This document shows, one piece after another, positions 1 through 7,905 of a stretch of 64,000 nucleotides of DNA. The position numbers were made by a program, and so were the translations under genes. Position 1 is the stretch's first letter. Each line of letters begins with the position of its first letter. Origin of the DNA: M55B177 sp034722275 (GTDB taxonomy: Bacteria; Chloroflexota; Dehalococcoidia; GIF9; AB-539-J10); contig JAYENW010000012.1 of assembly GCA_034722275.1 (NCBI GenBank), positions 109,028 to 173,027 of the forward strand, in the 5' to 3' direction. Below the pieces are notes generated by a model. That model was not told the origin of the DNA, ran no database searches, and worked only from the letters and a program-made list of their open reading frames with translations.

Positions 1-826
1 CAATATTTTGAAAAAGTTCCAGAAAAACATCACGCCATTCGGGTATCCCTTCCACCAAGGAGACCCCTTTAGAATAAAGAGTAGCAATGTTCCTGTCCAA
101 GGGAATTTTCAGCAAGATGGGTATTCTTTGCTCCTGACAATAGCGCTCAATCTTCTCATCCCCCACACCCACACGATTAACTATCACGCCACAGGCAATA
201 CCTAACTCTTTCACTGCCTCCACCGCTAATGAAAGGTCATTCAGCCCAAAGGGGGTGGGCTCAGTTACCAGGAGGCAAAAGTCACTGTCTTTGACTGCCT
301 CTATCACAGGGCAAGAAGTTCCCGGAGGAACATCAATGACAACCTCACCTTGAAAATCAACATGCTTTTTAACCTCTCTGATCACAGGCGGCGCCATTGC
401 CTCGCCAATATCGAGCTTTCCCTGCACCAGCTCTAGATTCCCGGAACTGCCCTTCTCAATTAGTCCTATTTGCTTTCCTTGCTCCGTGATAGCAGATTCA
501 GGACAGAGGTAAGAACAGGCTCCACAGCCATGGCATAATTCAGGGAAGATAAGCACCTTTTCGGGAAGCACGGCAATGGCATTGTAAACACAAACCTCAG
601 CGCACTTACCACAGTAAGTACATTTAGCCTCGTCTACCTTCGGGACAGGAATATATACCGGTTGGCTATAGTTAAAGGGCAAGCGCAGGAAGATATTGTC
701 GTCGGGCTCTTCTACATCACAATCTAACAGTTGTACTTTGCCTTCATTAGCTAAGGCGAGAGCCAGATTGGTAGCCACCAGTGTTTTCCCGGTGCCTCCT
801 TTGCCACTGGCAACAGAAATTATCAT
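1..826 (-). CDS. MinD/Mrp-family P-loop ATPase with internal 2x[4Fe-4S] ferredoxin domain (C-terminus cut by window edge)
   Basis: The frame is open from the ATG at 826 to the left edge, about 275 codons, so the C-terminus is missing. The N-terminus has the deviant Walker A motif GKGGTGKT (residues 8-15). Two ferredoxin motifs follow at about residues 65-115 (CTYCGKCAEVC and CHGCGACSYLC), then the MinD-type switch region with DVPPGTSCP. This is the MinD superfamily P-loop ATPase with inserted ferredoxin, common in anaerobes next to NifX/NifB-like proteins and thought to act in Fe-S or metal-cluster handling; no exact reaction is established. The start ATG overlaps the stop of the upstream small protein (ATGA, 823-826), so the two are translationally coupled. 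It is the last visible gene of a minus-strand operon beginning near 3678. Confidence 0.9.
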   Translation of the reverse strand, partial: MIISVASGKGGTGKTLVATNLALALANEGKVQLLDCDVEEPDDNIFLRLPFNYSQPVYIPVPKVDEAKCTYCGKCAEVCVYNAIAVLPEKVLIFPELCHGCGACSYLCPESAITEQGKQIGLIEKGSSGNLELVQGKLDIGEAMAPPVIREVKKHVDFQGEVVIDVPPGTSCPVIEAVKDSDFCLLVTEPTPFGLNDLSLAVEAVKELGIACGVIVNRVGVGDEKIERYCQEQRIPILLKIPLDRNIATLYSKGVSLVEGIPEWRDVFLELFQNI

Positions 827-1056
827 TCCCTGACCATTTTTGTCCCACACTTAGGGCAATTCAGATTGTAGCAAGGTGCGCCTGCTTGATGAGGAACTTT
901 CGTCCCACAACTGGGGCAAACGCAATTGCCACTGGGACCGGCTCCAGAGCGATTTCCTTCCATCCTCCCTCTACCACCTCCACCACGCCCCATACCCATT
1001 CCCCTACCTGTTCCTGGCCCCTGACCAGAAGGGCCTGTACCATCTCCTTTAGGCAT
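823..1056 (-). CDS. Small Gly-rich protein with C-terminal double zinc ribbon (DUF5320-like N-terminus)
   Basis: A 77-residue protein. The N-terminus has the MPxGDGTGPxGxGPxTGRG signature shared with the DUF5320-type proteins at 1911-2234 and 2918-3181. The C-terminal half instead carries CPSCG and CPKCG knuckles plus two further Cys, which could bind one or two zinc or Fe-S centres. The middle is Gly/Arg/Met repeats of low complexity. The stop overlaps the start of the MinD-type ATPase by 4 nt. Proteins of this class sit beside NifX-like and MinD-like genes in many anaerobes; the function is not known. It is a credible real gene because of the coupling and the shared N-terminal signature. 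Confidence 0.8.
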   Translation of the reverse strand: MPKGDGTGPSGQGPGTGRGMGMGRGGGGRGRMEGNRSGAGPSGNCVCPSCGTKVPHQAGAPCYNLNCPKCGTKMVRE

Positions 1057-1066
1057 AATTCACCTC

Positions 1067-1291
1067 CTATTCTTCAAGTCCGGGAAGCCCGCAAGCTCCC
1101 GTATCACAGGTGGGCAACTTATTTCTCATACTCTGCTTCCATGAACCGCCAGTAAAGAAGGAGGAAAAAATCCTTCTGGGATTTGGAGCATGGCATTCAG
1201 GACAGCTCAAGCCAGAGTTACTTTCACCAATAGCCTGGCGAATCTCAAATTTCTCCCCGCATTGGATGCACTGATATTCATAGATGGGCAT
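1067..1291 (-). CDS. FmdB-family zinc ribbon protein
   Basis: A 74-residue protein starting MPIYEYQCIQCGEKFE with a second knuckle CPECH, the classic FmdB/CxxC-CxxC zinc ribbon (putative regulatory protein family). The C-terminal tail carries two extra Cys (CDTGACG), often seen in the versions linked to metal-cofactor loci. It lies 3 nt from the NifX-like gene and 10 nt from the next small protein, inside the same minus-strand operon. The molecular role is unknown; DNA or protein binding and metal delivery are the usual suggestions. Confidence 0.85.
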   Translation of the reverse strand: MPIYEYQCIQCGEKFEIRQAIGESNSGLSCPECHAPNPRRIFSSFFTGGSWKQSMRNKLPTCDTGACGLPGLEE

Positions 1292-1294
1292 AGT

Positions 1295-1897
1295 TCACCT
1301 CCCTTTTTCCAGCTCTTCAAGGCGCCGCTGGATTTCACTTAACTGCTGCCCCAGCGTTTGAGCCTGATTCTTGAGCATCTCCATCTCTTCTTCTGGATTT
1401 GCTGCTTGAGGTGCTGGCCCTGTCATGGGTGCCATACCCTGACCCATCATACCACCCCCCATACCCATACCCATTCCTCTACCCATACCACGACCCATTC
1501 CCATACCTCTGCCCATCCCACCCCCCATACCCATACCCATACCAAAATGGCTGCCCACGCTGGGCTGGGCATTTGGCTGCAGCCCGCCTGTCCTATAGGC
1601 TTCAACAGCGTCTCTTATTTTCCCGCTGATGCCTGTAATCACCTGTAGCCCCGCTGCTGAAAGGGTCTGGTAAGCATTGGGGCCACAATTGCCGGTAAGC
1701 ACTACTTGCGCTCCCTTGCTGGCAATCATCTGACCTGTGCCAATGCCTGCTCCACCAGCAGCCATGGCGTTGGAGTTGTCCAGAGCTTCAAATTCCATAG
1801 TCTGCGGATCAACGATAACAAAGTATTGACACCGCCCAAAACGAGCATCTACTTCAGCATCCAAACTGGGACCTGTTGCCGATATGGCAATCTTCAT
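1295..1897 (-). CDS. NifX/NifB-type dinitrogenase iron-molybdenum cofactor-binding domain protein with Gly-Met-rich tail
   Basis: A 200-residue protein. Residues 1-110 match the NifB/NifX/VnfX fold (MKIAISATGPSLDAEVDARFGRCQYF, then VVLTGNCGPNAY), a family binding FeMo-co or its precursors. No nitrogenase structural genes are visible, so a role in nitrogen fixation should not be assumed. Residues about 115-160 are a (GM)n/GR-rich stretch; the end is a predicted coiled coil (QAQTLGQQLSEIQRRLEEL) very like the coiled-coil ends of the neighbouring DUF5320-type proteins. It therefore looks like a NifX domain fused to a DUF5320-type tail, suggesting that these proteins associate with each other. 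Confidence 0.88.
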   Translation of the reverse strand: MKIAISATGPSLDAEVDARFGRCQYFVIVDPQTMEFEALDNSNAMAAGGAGIGTGQMIASKGAQVVLTGNCGPNAYQTLSAAGLQVITGISGKIRDAVEAYRTGGLQPNAQPSVGSHFGMGMGMGGGMGRGMGMGRGMGRGMGMGMGGGMMGQGMAPMTGPAPQAANPEEEMEMLKNQAQTLGQQLSEIQRRLEELEKGR

Positions 1898-1910
1898 AAA
1901 AACTCCTTTC

Positions 1911-2234
1911 CTATTTTTTTTCTTTCTCCAGTTCCATTATTCTACCATCAATCTGCTCCAGTTGTCCCTTCAGGCTTTGTGCTTGGCTTTCCAAAAAGCC
2001 AAGCTCATCCTCTCGAGTCATGGATAGGTTATAAGGGCTTGCTCCCGTATAAGGCATTGCCCCGGCATAACTCATGCTTCCATAGGGATAGCCATAAGGT
2101 GCCCCATACCCAGGCTGTTGACCAGCCACAGGATAAGGCATCCCTCTTCCTAAGCCCCAAGGACTGCAAAAGCCCCTTCCGCCTCCCGTCATGGGGCCCA
2201 TCCCACGGGGTCCCGTTCCATCAAATCCCGGCAT
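1911..2234 (-). CDS. DUF5320-type small protein
   Basis: A 107-residue protein. It begins with MPGFDGTGPRGMGPMTGGGRGFC, the DUF5320 signature. A Tyr/Pro/Gly-rich centre (YGYPYG repeats) follows, then a C-terminal coiled coil (FLESQAQSLKGQLEQIDGRI). The spacing to the NifX-like gene is 13 nt. The coiled coil is nearly identical to that of the 2276-2683 product, so the two are recent paralogues. The function is unknown; the pattern of disordered Gly/Pro/Tyr body plus coiled coil suggests a scaffold or oligomerising factor. Confidence 0.8.
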   Translation of the reverse strand: MPGFDGTGPRGMGPMTGGGRGFCSPWGLGRGMPYPVAGQQPGYGAPYGYPYGSMSYAGAMPYTGASPYNLSMTREDELGFLESQAQSLKGQLEQIDGRIMELEKEKK

Positions 2235-2275
2235 ATCTCACCTCCTTCTTAATTTAGCTATATACACAGCTCCAA

Positions 2276-2683
2276 CTATTCCTCTTTCCCCAGCTCCTTT
2301 ACTCTGCTATCAATCTGCTCCAGTTGTCCCTTGATACTCTGTGCCTGGTTTCGCAAAAAATCAAGTTCCTCTTCTGGAGTCATGGGCGGGCTGTAAGGGC
2401 TCGGCCCGGCAAACGCGCCAGCGCCTCCGTAAGGCACAGTTTGCGGATAGTCGGGAGGGTAAGCCGCGCCAGCATAGGGAACACCATAAGGGGCCGTAGT
2501 TCCAGGATAAGTATTATAGGGATAACCCGTCATAGGCGCTGCGGCAGCTCCGCTGAGGAAATAGCCACAGCGGGGTAATCCTCCCCTTCCTATACCTACA
2601 TAGGGCCAGGGGGGGGAGCTTCCTCTAAAACCGAATCCCCATCCCCCTCTTCCAAATCCTCTACCTCCAAATCCATTAGGCAT
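2276..2683 (-). CDS. DUF5320-type small protein, longer paralogue
   Basis: A 135-residue protein with a Gly/Phe/Trp-rich N-terminus (MPNGFGGRGFGRGGWGFGF), a YPYNTYPG-type Pro/Tyr centre and the C-terminal coiled coil FLRNQAQSIKGQLEQIDSRV. That coiled coil aligns with the end of the 1911-2234 product. The usual N-terminal DGTGPxGxGP motif is degenerate. It is located 41 nt upstream of its paralogue in the same operon. No enzyme motif is present and no function can be given. Confidence 0.75.
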   Translation of the reverse strand: MPNGFGGRGFGRGGWGFGFRGSSPPWPYVGIGRGGLPRCGYFLSGAAAAPMTGYPYNTYPGTTAPYGVPYAGAAYPPDYPQTVPYGGAGAFAGPSPYSPPMTPEEELDFLRNQAQSIKGQLEQIDSRVKELGKEE

Positions 2684-2700
2684 TTTTCACCTCCTTATTC

Positions 2701-2886
2701 TTATTTGCGAAGTTCTTCTAATCTCTTCCTCACTCCATCCAATTCGCTTGTAAGCCATCTTTCTTGGTCTTCAAGCATTCTTATTTCTTCCTCCTTGGGC
2801 ATAGCCCAGGGATATCCAACATACGGGTACCGATAACCATAAGGGAATCCCCAACAAGGATGCCGAAATCCATACCAAGGCCACAT
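2701..2886 (-). CDS. Short DUF5320-related protein (aromatic-rich head, coiled-coil tail)
   Basis: A 61-residue protein. The first 28 residues are Trp/Tyr/Phe/Gly/Pro-rich (WPWYGFRHPCWGFPYGYRYP). The rest is a charged helix (EEEIRMLEDQERWLTSELD) resembling the coiled-coil ends of the neighbours. A strong ribosome-binding site (AGGAGGTGAT) precedes the ATG. It appears to be a minimal version of the DUF5320-type architecture and is probably expressed, but it has no known activity. Confidence 0.7.
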   Translation of the reverse strand: MWPWYGFRHPCWGFPYGYRYPYVGYPWAMPKEEEIRMLEDQERWLTSELDGVRKRLEELRK

Positions 2887-2917
2887 TCTATCACCTCCTT
2901 TAGAAATCTAAAACTTA

Positions 2918-3181
2918 TTACCAGGGGTACCAGTAAAGCCCCGACCTCCGCCAGCCTCGACCGCGACCCCCACCACGACCAAAGCCCCAGCCCCACCTAG
3001 GCCACGACGGCCATATTGGTGCTGAGTAAGGATAACCATACGACGCTCCCCACTGCCCACCAAGCCATCTCCCAGGTACTGGGTTGGCAAAGCCTGGGCT
3101 GCCAAAACCAGCGCAAAACCCAGCCCCCCTTCCTGTCATCGGACCTAATCCCATTGGTCCCGTTCCATCTCCAAATGGCAT
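2918..3181 (-). CDS. DUF5320-type small protein, Gly/Arg/Trp-rich
   Basis: An 87-residue protein starting MPFGDGTGPMGLGPMTGRGAGFC, the clearest DUF5320 signature in the cluster. The remainder is Gly/Trp/Pro/Arg-rich (GWGFGRGGGRGRGW) without the coiled-coil tail seen in its neighbours. Shadow frames on this strand are open here because the region is Gly/Arg-rich; this frame is chosen by the family signature and by the AGGAGGTGAACT ribosome-binding site before the ATG. It is the first structural gene after the DUF134 regulator. Confidence 0.78.
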   Translation of the reverse strand: MPFGDGTGPMGLGPMTGRGAGFCAGFGSPGFANPVPGRWLGGQWGASYGYPYSAPIWPSWPRWGWGFGRGGGRGRGWRRSGLYWYPW

Positions 3182-3204
3182 AGTTCACCTCCTTTCCTCA
3201 TTTA

Positions 3205-3678
3205 TCAATGCATCCTTCCTCCACGAAATCCTCTGCCCCGTCCCCTGCCCCAGCCAAATTGTGGAAGAGGCACAGGTTGAATATTCACACTGGAGCATAC
3301 AGGACAAGATACAGGAAGCCTGCGTGCCAGAACTTCAAAGGGCACATCCCATTCATGCCCATCATTATTGCATCTAAAGCGGCTTTGAGGCAGCCCAAAG
3401 TTTCCTCCCTCTATCTGAATTGCCTTGCCATTAATTAAAGCGTCGGCTAATTTCTTGCGTCCGGATTCCAACACACGATGGAAAGTTGGCCTGGAAATAT
3501 GCATTTTCCCGGCACACTGTTCCTGTTCCAGTCCTTCCAAATCTTTAAGGCGCATAGCTTCCACTTCTTCCACTGAAAGCTGTATTTCCTGTAAGACATT
3601 TACCGGGACCCCAACCGGCCTGAAGAGACTGGCACCCTGCCACTGGGCAACACAGCGCAATTTTACTGGCCTAGCCAT
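3205..3678 (-). CDS. DUF134-family helix-turn-helix regulator with C-terminal zinc-ribbon-like tail
   Basis: A 157-residue protein. Residues 1-95 are the DUF134 region (MARPVKLRCVAQ at the start; a helix-turn-helix around VEEVEAMRLKDLEGLEQEQCAGKMHISRPTFHRVLESGRKKL). DUF134 proteins are predicted DNA-binding regulators that commonly stand next to NifX/DUF5320/MinD genes. The C-terminal half is an extension with CNNDGH and CPVC, probably one zinc site, ending in the same GRGRGRGFRGG low-complexity tail as its operon partners. It is the promoter-proximal gene of the operon, diverging from the flavoprotein at 3835, so autoregulation from the 156-bp intergenic region is plausible. Confidence 0.85.
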   Translation of the reverse strand: MARPVKLRCVAQWQGASLFRPVGVPVNVLQEIQLSVEEVEAMRLKDLEGLEQEQCAGKMHISRPTFHRVLESGRKKLADALINGKAIQIEGGNFGLPQSRFRCNNDGHEWDVPFEVLARRLPVSCPVCSSVNIQPVPLPQFGWGRGRGRGFRGGRMH

Positions 3679-3710
3679 AAGAAATCGCCCTTTCCCTAAT
3701 ATAAATTATG

Positions 3711-3720
3711 GACATATGTC
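3711..3720. promoter_or_regulatory. Palindrome GACATATGTC in the divergent DUF134 / flavoprotein intergenic region
   Basis: A perfect 10-bp palindrome lies 33 bp upstream of the DUF134 start, in an AT-rich 156-bp divergent region. It is a candidate operator for the adjacent regulator. On the minus strand it reads TTGACATATGTC, resembling the TGACATAT box of the three PaaX-type elements further along. There is no good -10 at standard spacing, so a promoter is not claimed. Confidence 0.35.
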
Positions 3721-3834
3721 AATAATAATTCTACTAACCTTTGGCAACATTGTCAAATCATCATCCAAATCAAGAGATGCAATCCCCCCACTTATGTTCT
3801 AAAATATCATCATAACTGATAGGAGGGCTGGAAA

Positions 3835-5214
3835 ATGAATAATGAAAGGTTTCTGGTAATAGGGGGGGTAGCTGCAGGGATGAGTGCTGCCAGCAGATTC
3901 AGGCGAAACAAGCCTGAGGCGGAAGTTACCGTGATACAAAATGGAGAGTATGTCTCCTATGGCTCCTGCGGGCTTCCCTACTTTATCTCAGGTTTGGTCA
4001 AGGATGTTCACGGTTTAGTGGTCTATGATGCTGAGTTCTTCAAAAAGAAGAGAAATATAAACATCCTGAGCTGGCATGAAGCTACCAAAATAGACCCTGC
4101 GGCAAAGGTTGTCCTGGCTCGCGATCTCAAAGAAGGCAAGGAGATAAAGCTAAGCTATGACAAGCTGGCGATATGCACCGGCGCCTCTCCATTCAAGCCA
4201 GCCATTCCAGGAAATGAGCTCAAGAATATCTTTGTTATCAGAACCGCGGAGGATGGTGTAATACTGAGAAATTTTATTGAGAAAGAAGCTCCCCAAAAAG
4301 CGGCGATAATCGGTGCTGGGCCTATCGGGATGGAGATGACGGAAGCCCTCAGTGTAAGGGGAATTGAAGTCACAGTAATAAAAAGGCCCGGGAGCATCTT
4401 AAGGATGTTTGACGATGACATGGTGGCGAAAGTGGAAGAAGAATTAAAGGGGAAAAATGTTAATCTGGTTAAAAACGCCATAATTCAGGGCTTTGAAGGA
4501 GATAAAGAGGGAAAAGTCAGAGTTGTGGTTCTTGCCGATACCAGATATGATGTCGATTTCATCCTCCTGGCTACAGGCTCAAAACCAAATTCAAGGTTAG
4601 CCAAGGAAGCGGGACTCAAGGTTAATGCCGATGAAACAATTGCGGTGGATGAGAGGATGCAGACCAGCAATCCTGATATCTTCGCCGCCGGCGACTGCGT
4701 GGGGCAGAAAGACCTGCTAACGGGAAAAGAGGTCTATTTCCCCCGAGGCACTACAGCTAACAAACAAGGCAGGATTGCCGGAGAAAATGCCTCTGGCGGA
4801 AACGAGGCCTTCGAGGGCATCACGGGAACTCTGGTCTCCAAGATCTTTGACTTAACAGTTGCTCGCACAGGGCTGAGTTCCAAAGAGGCAACAGGCTACG
4901 ATTTCGTCACTTCTACTATTTCTCATCCCGACCACGCTTTCACCTATCCCGATCCCGCGCCAGAAAACATCAACACCAAACTGATAATGGACAGGAAGAC
5001 TGGAAGACTATTGGGCGCTCAAATGATAGGCAAGCACAAGAACATGGGAGTAGCCAAGAGAATAGATGTCTTCGCCACTGCCCTGCAGAACAAGATGACC
5101 GTTGATGAGATAAACAGGCTGGACCTGGCCTATTCTCCACCTTACTCACCCTTTTATGACAATATCCTGATAGCAGCTGAGGTGGGGATGAGAAAGCTCA
5201 GCCGTGGAACATAA
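3835..5214 (+). CDS. FAD-dependent pyridine nucleotide-disulfide oxidoreductase (CoA-disulfide reductase / NADH oxidase family)
   Basis: A 459-residue flavoprotein. FAD motif at residues 8-15 (VIGGVAAGMSAASR), the single redox Cys45 in SYGSCGLPYF typical of CoA-disulfide reductase and NADH oxidase/persulfide reductase enzymes, second dinucleotide motif near 160 (IIGAGPIGMEM), FAD-closing motif FAAGD near 280, and the C-terminal dimerisation domain. The enzyme should use NAD(P)H to reduce CoA disulfide, CoA persulfide or O2; the substrate cannot be told from sequence. An AGGAGGG ribosome-binding site precedes the ATG. mtnA follows after 3 nt, so the two are cotranscribed. No C-terminal rhodanese domain is present. 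Confidence 0.9.
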   Translation: MNNERFLVIGGVAAGMSAASRFRRNKPEAEVTVIQNGEYVSYGSCGLPYFISGLVKDVHGLVVYDAEFFKKKRNINILSWHEATKIDPAAKVVLARDLKEGKEIKLSYDKLAICTGASPFKPAIPGNELKNIFVIRTAEDGVILRNFIEKEAPQKAAIIGAGPIGMEMTEALSVRGIEVTVIKRPGSILRMFDDDMVAKVEEELKGKNVNLVKNAIIQGFEGDKEGKVRVVVLADTRYDVDFILLATGSKPNSRLAKEAGLKVNADETIAVDERMQTSNPDIFAAGDCVGQKDLLTGKEVYFPRGTTANKQGRIAGENASGGNEAFEGITGTLVSKIFDLTVARTGLSSKEATGYDFVTSTISHPDHAFTYPDPAPENINTKLIMDRKTGRLLGAQMIGKHKNMGVAKRIDVFATALQNKMTVDEINRLDLAYSPPYSPFYDNILIAAEVGMRKLSRGT

Positions 5215-5217
5215 GGC

Positions 5218-6270
5218 ATGACAGCATTTAAAGCCAGAGAGGAAACCATCAAGTCTCTGGAGTGGCTTGATGGTAGGCTGCGAATATTAGACCAGAACAA
5301 GCTTCCCCAAGAGCAATGCTTCGTTGATTTCAGCGACTATCGTGATGTAGCTCTGGCCATCGAGAAGATGCAGGTTCGAGGGGCACCCGCCATAGGTATC
5401 GCCGCCGCCTATGGCATAGCTCTAGGAGCACAAAGCATAAAGGCAACGAGCAACGACAAATTCCTGACTGAGTTAAATCAAATTATGCAAGCCTTTGCCA
5501 CCACCAGACCCACAGCAGTCAACCTTTTCCAGGCTATCGAGAGAATGAAAAAAAGTGCCAGAGGCGATGATGTTTCCATCATCAAAAAGACGCTTATTGA
5601 GAAAGCCAGGCAAATTCACCAGGAAGAAATAGAGGCCACCAGTCGCCTCAGCCATCTGGGAGCCCGGCTCATCCAGGATGGGTCTAGCATACTTACTCAC
5701 TGCAATGCCGGGCCCTTAGCCACCGCTGGTTATGGCACCGCCCTAGGTGTAATCAAGGCTGCCAAAGAGCAGGGAAAAGGGGTAAATGTCATTGCCACAG
5801 AGACCCGCCCCCTTCTTCAGGGAGCCAGGCTCACCGCCTGGGAATTAAAACAAGAAAACATCCCGGTTACACTCATCACTGATTCCATGGCGGGATATTT
5901 CATGAAGCAGGGCAAAATTGACTGCGTTATCGTGGGCGCCGACAGAATTGCTGCTAATGGCGATGTTGCCAACAAGATTGGCACCTATACTCTGGCAGTG
6001 CTCGCCCGAGAAAATAACATCCCTTTCTATATCGCTGCACCCACCAGCACCATAGCTTTCTCAACGGTATCAGGAGATAAAATTCCCATTGAGGAGCGGA
6101 ACCCTCAGGAAGTAACTCATATTCAAGAAGTACTCGTAGCTCCAGAGGGAGTTAAGGCAGCCAATCCTGCTTTTGACATCACACCTAATGGATACATAAG
6201 TGCAATTATTACCGAAAAGGGTATAATAAAAGAGTCTTACAAAAAAGAGTTAGCCCGGATAGTCATATAA
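5218..6270 (+). CDS. mtnA: S-methyl-5-thioribose-1-phosphate isomerase
   Basis: A 350-residue protein of the eIF-2B alpha/beta/delta-like MtnA family, converting methylthioribose-1-phosphate to methylthioribulose-1-phosphate in the methionine salvage pathway. Visible motifs: RGAPAIGIAAAYG near 45, THCNAGPLATAGYGTALG with the catalytic Cys near 161, TETRPLLQGARLTAWEL near 200, and VGADRIAANGDVANKIGTY with the catalytic Asp near 240. Length is normal for the family. No other methionine-salvage gene is in the window; some anaerobes use MtnA in truncated salvage routes or on 5-deoxyribose-1-phosphate. Confidence 0.95.
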   Translation: MTAFKAREETIKSLEWLDGRLRILDQNKLPQEQCFVDFSDYRDVALAIEKMQVRGAPAIGIAAAYGIALGAQSIKATSNDKFLTELNQIMQAFATTRPTAVNLFQAIERMKKSARGDDVSIIKKTLIEKARQIHQEEIEATSRLSHLGARLIQDGSSILTHCNAGPLATAGYGTALGVIKAAKEQGKGVNVIATETRPLLQGARLTAWELKQENIPVTLITDSMAGYFMKQGKIDCVIVGADRIAANGDVANKIGTYTLAVLARENNIPFYIAAPTSTIAFSTVSGDKIPIEERNPQEVTHIQEVLVAPEGVKAANPAFDITPNGYISAIITEKGIIKESYKKELARIVI

Positions 6271-6296
6271 GATAATCTTGCAAGGGAGGTGAGGAG

Positions 6297-6491
6297 ATGG
6301 CCACATACGAGTTCTGGTGTCCGAAATGCAAGAAGGAGTTCGAGGTTAAAAGGCCAATGTCCGATTTCGACAAGCCGGCTTCCTGCCCTGACTGCGGCAC
6401 CCAGGGGGGAAAACTGGTCTCCAACTTTGCCTCGAATCTCGGCTCCACCATGCATGTGCCAGAAAAACAACCCTTCAGAAAGAAGGAGTAA
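6297..6491 (+). CDS. FmdB-family zinc ribbon protein
   Basis: A 64-residue protein starting MATYEFWCPKCKKEFEVKRPMS with a second knuckle CPDCG, the FmdB-type zinc ribbon. It is distinct from the copy at 1067-1291 (no Cys-rich tail; ends in a basic KKE stretch). An AGGGAGGTGAGG ribosome-binding site is directly upstream. It lies 26 nt after mtnA and 33 nt before a coiled-coil protein on the same strand. The role is unknown. Confidence 0.82.
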   Translation: MATYEFWCPKCKKEFEVKRPMSDFDKPASCPDCGTQGGKLVSNFASNLGSTMHVPEKQPFRKKE

Positions 6492-6524
6492 ACGTCTAAA
6501 AACACTCGCCAGGAGGTGATAAAC

Positions 6525-7112
6525 ATGGAGCTTTCTCCACAGGCAAAGGAAAGATTGGCTAAGATAGGTGCTCTATCGTCAGAAGAAAGCGAGACCATGA
6601 TGCGGTCAAGCTTGCTTGATTCCATACTATCTCAGTATTTCAAAGGTGTCATCAGCTCCGAGGAACTATGGAAAGAGCTAAAAGCCCTCAGGAATCAAAG
6701 TGGTGAATCCATGGTAAAAGAAGCACAGAACAAGCTGATAGACACGCTTCGCCTGCAAATGAACCAGGCGGATTTTGAAGGGCGCCGCAGTGCCATTCTG
6801 GCCATAGAGACCATGAAAGAGGATGGAAAATACACCACCCTGGAGCTAATTTCGAATTCAATCGAAAGCCTTCGCCAAAAATATCAGCAACAGAAAGAGC
6901 AAGCATACCAACAGCTAAAAGCGGCTGTAGAAAGGCAGCTACAGGCAGTAACTCAACAAGCATTAAAGCAAGGCATGCACATTGATATGGAAAGCTCACT
7001 GGAAGCCAATGTCAAAGCCAGCCCTCAGTGGAAGGATTTCATCTCCAGTCACGATAAAGCCAACGAGGAGATATTTAATAGCTACATAAACAAACTACGA
7101 GAGCTTGTATAG
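6525..7112 (+). CDS. Hypothetical alpha-helical / coiled-coil protein
   Basis: The start is placed at ATG 6525 because AGGAGGTG at 6511-6518 is the ribosome-binding site and would overlap the alternative GTG at 6516. The product is 195 residues, highly charged and Gln/Glu/Lys-rich, with long predicted helices (SIESLRQKYQQQKEQAYQQLKAA). It has no membrane segment, no signal peptide and no Cys. I do not recognise a family. It follows the FmdB-like ribbon gene and may share its transcript. Confidence 0.7.
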   Translation: MELSPQAKERLAKIGALSSEESETMMRSSLLDSILSQYFKGVISSEELWKELKALRNQSGESMVKEAQNKLIDTLRLQMNQADFEGRRSAILAIETMKEDGKYTTLELISNSIESLRQKYQQQKEQAYQQLKAAVERQLQAVTQQALKQGMHIDMESSLEANVKASPQWKDFISSHDKANEEIFNSYINKLRELV

Positions 7113-7257
7113 ACGGGCTAACGAAACCTACATAGGGCAAAGCTAGGGATGGATTCCAAGCGACACATAGATTACAATCTGATAGAATAGGAATGAGCAG
7201 CTTTGAGACCAAGTCCACGCAATTGACACTGTTTTTACAAAAGGAGAATTTAAAATT

Positions 7258-7821
7258 ATGACAATCAGAACGCTATCAAGAATAGCAGGCATTATCATGC
7301 TCATGGCAGCACTTCTTTCAGGCTCATGTACTGGTGCGGCATCGAAGCCCAAAACTTACTCGTCACCACCACCGATGACCATTGACACCAGCAAGCAATA
7401 CACTGCCACTATTGAAACAGAAAAGGGGAATCTCGTGCTGGAGCTATTCGCTCATGATGTTCCGGTAACAGTTAACAACTTTGTCTTTCTGGCACGTGAG
7501 GGATTCTATAACGGTACCACATTCCACCGTGTTATCTCTGGCTTTATGGCTCAGGGAGGAGACCCCACGGGAACGGGAACTGGTACACCTGGCTACTCCT
7601 TTGATGACGAATTCACCGAGCATACCCATGTTGCCGGCGCCCTGTCCATGGCTAACTGCGGGCCCAATACCAATGGCTGCCAGTTTTTCATTACCTATGC
7701 TCCCCAGCATCACCTTGATGGCAAACACTCGGTATTTGGTCAGCTAATAGAGGGAACGGATGTCCTCGAAAAAATTGAGCAGGGTGATAGCATAATAAGA
7801 ATAACCATAGAGGAAAAATAA
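7258..7821 (+). CDS. Cyclophilin-type peptidyl-prolyl cis-trans isomerase, lipoprotein
   Basis: A 187-residue protein with an N-terminal signal peptide ending in a lipobox (ALLSGSC, Cys about residue 24), so it is probably anchored on the outer face of the membrane. The mature part is a compact bacterial cyclophilin: FHRVISGFMAQGGDPTGTG, GALSMANCGPNTNGCQFFIT and HLDGKHSVFGQ include the catalytic Arg, the Phe/Gln core and the His region. It should catalyse proline isomerisation of exported proteins. An AAAGGAG ribosome-binding site precedes the ATG. Confidence 0.92.
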   Translation: MTIRTLSRIAGIIMLMAALLSGSCTGAASKPKTYSSPPPMTIDTSKQYTATIETEKGNLVLELFAHDVPVTVNNFVFLAREGFYNGTTFHRVISGFMAQGGDPTGTGTGTPGYSFDDEFTEHTHVAGALSMANCGPNTNGCQFFITYAPQHHLDGKHSVFGQLIEGTDVLEKIEQGDSIIRITIEEK

Positions 7822-7905
7822 CCGCCTTCTGCTACCTAACCTTTTAACTTCTTGCCTTTACTTTTTTGATATGGTATTCCTTTTCCGTCGATTTGCGGTA
7901 AACGG

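Noticed and set aside
1440..1560. ATGGGTATGGG-type short repeat on both strands with long open frames on the plus strand
   Set aside because: Explained by the Gly-Met-rich tail of the NifX-like protein; the plus-strand frames (Pro/His/Thr-rich) are shadows without homology or ribosome-binding sites.
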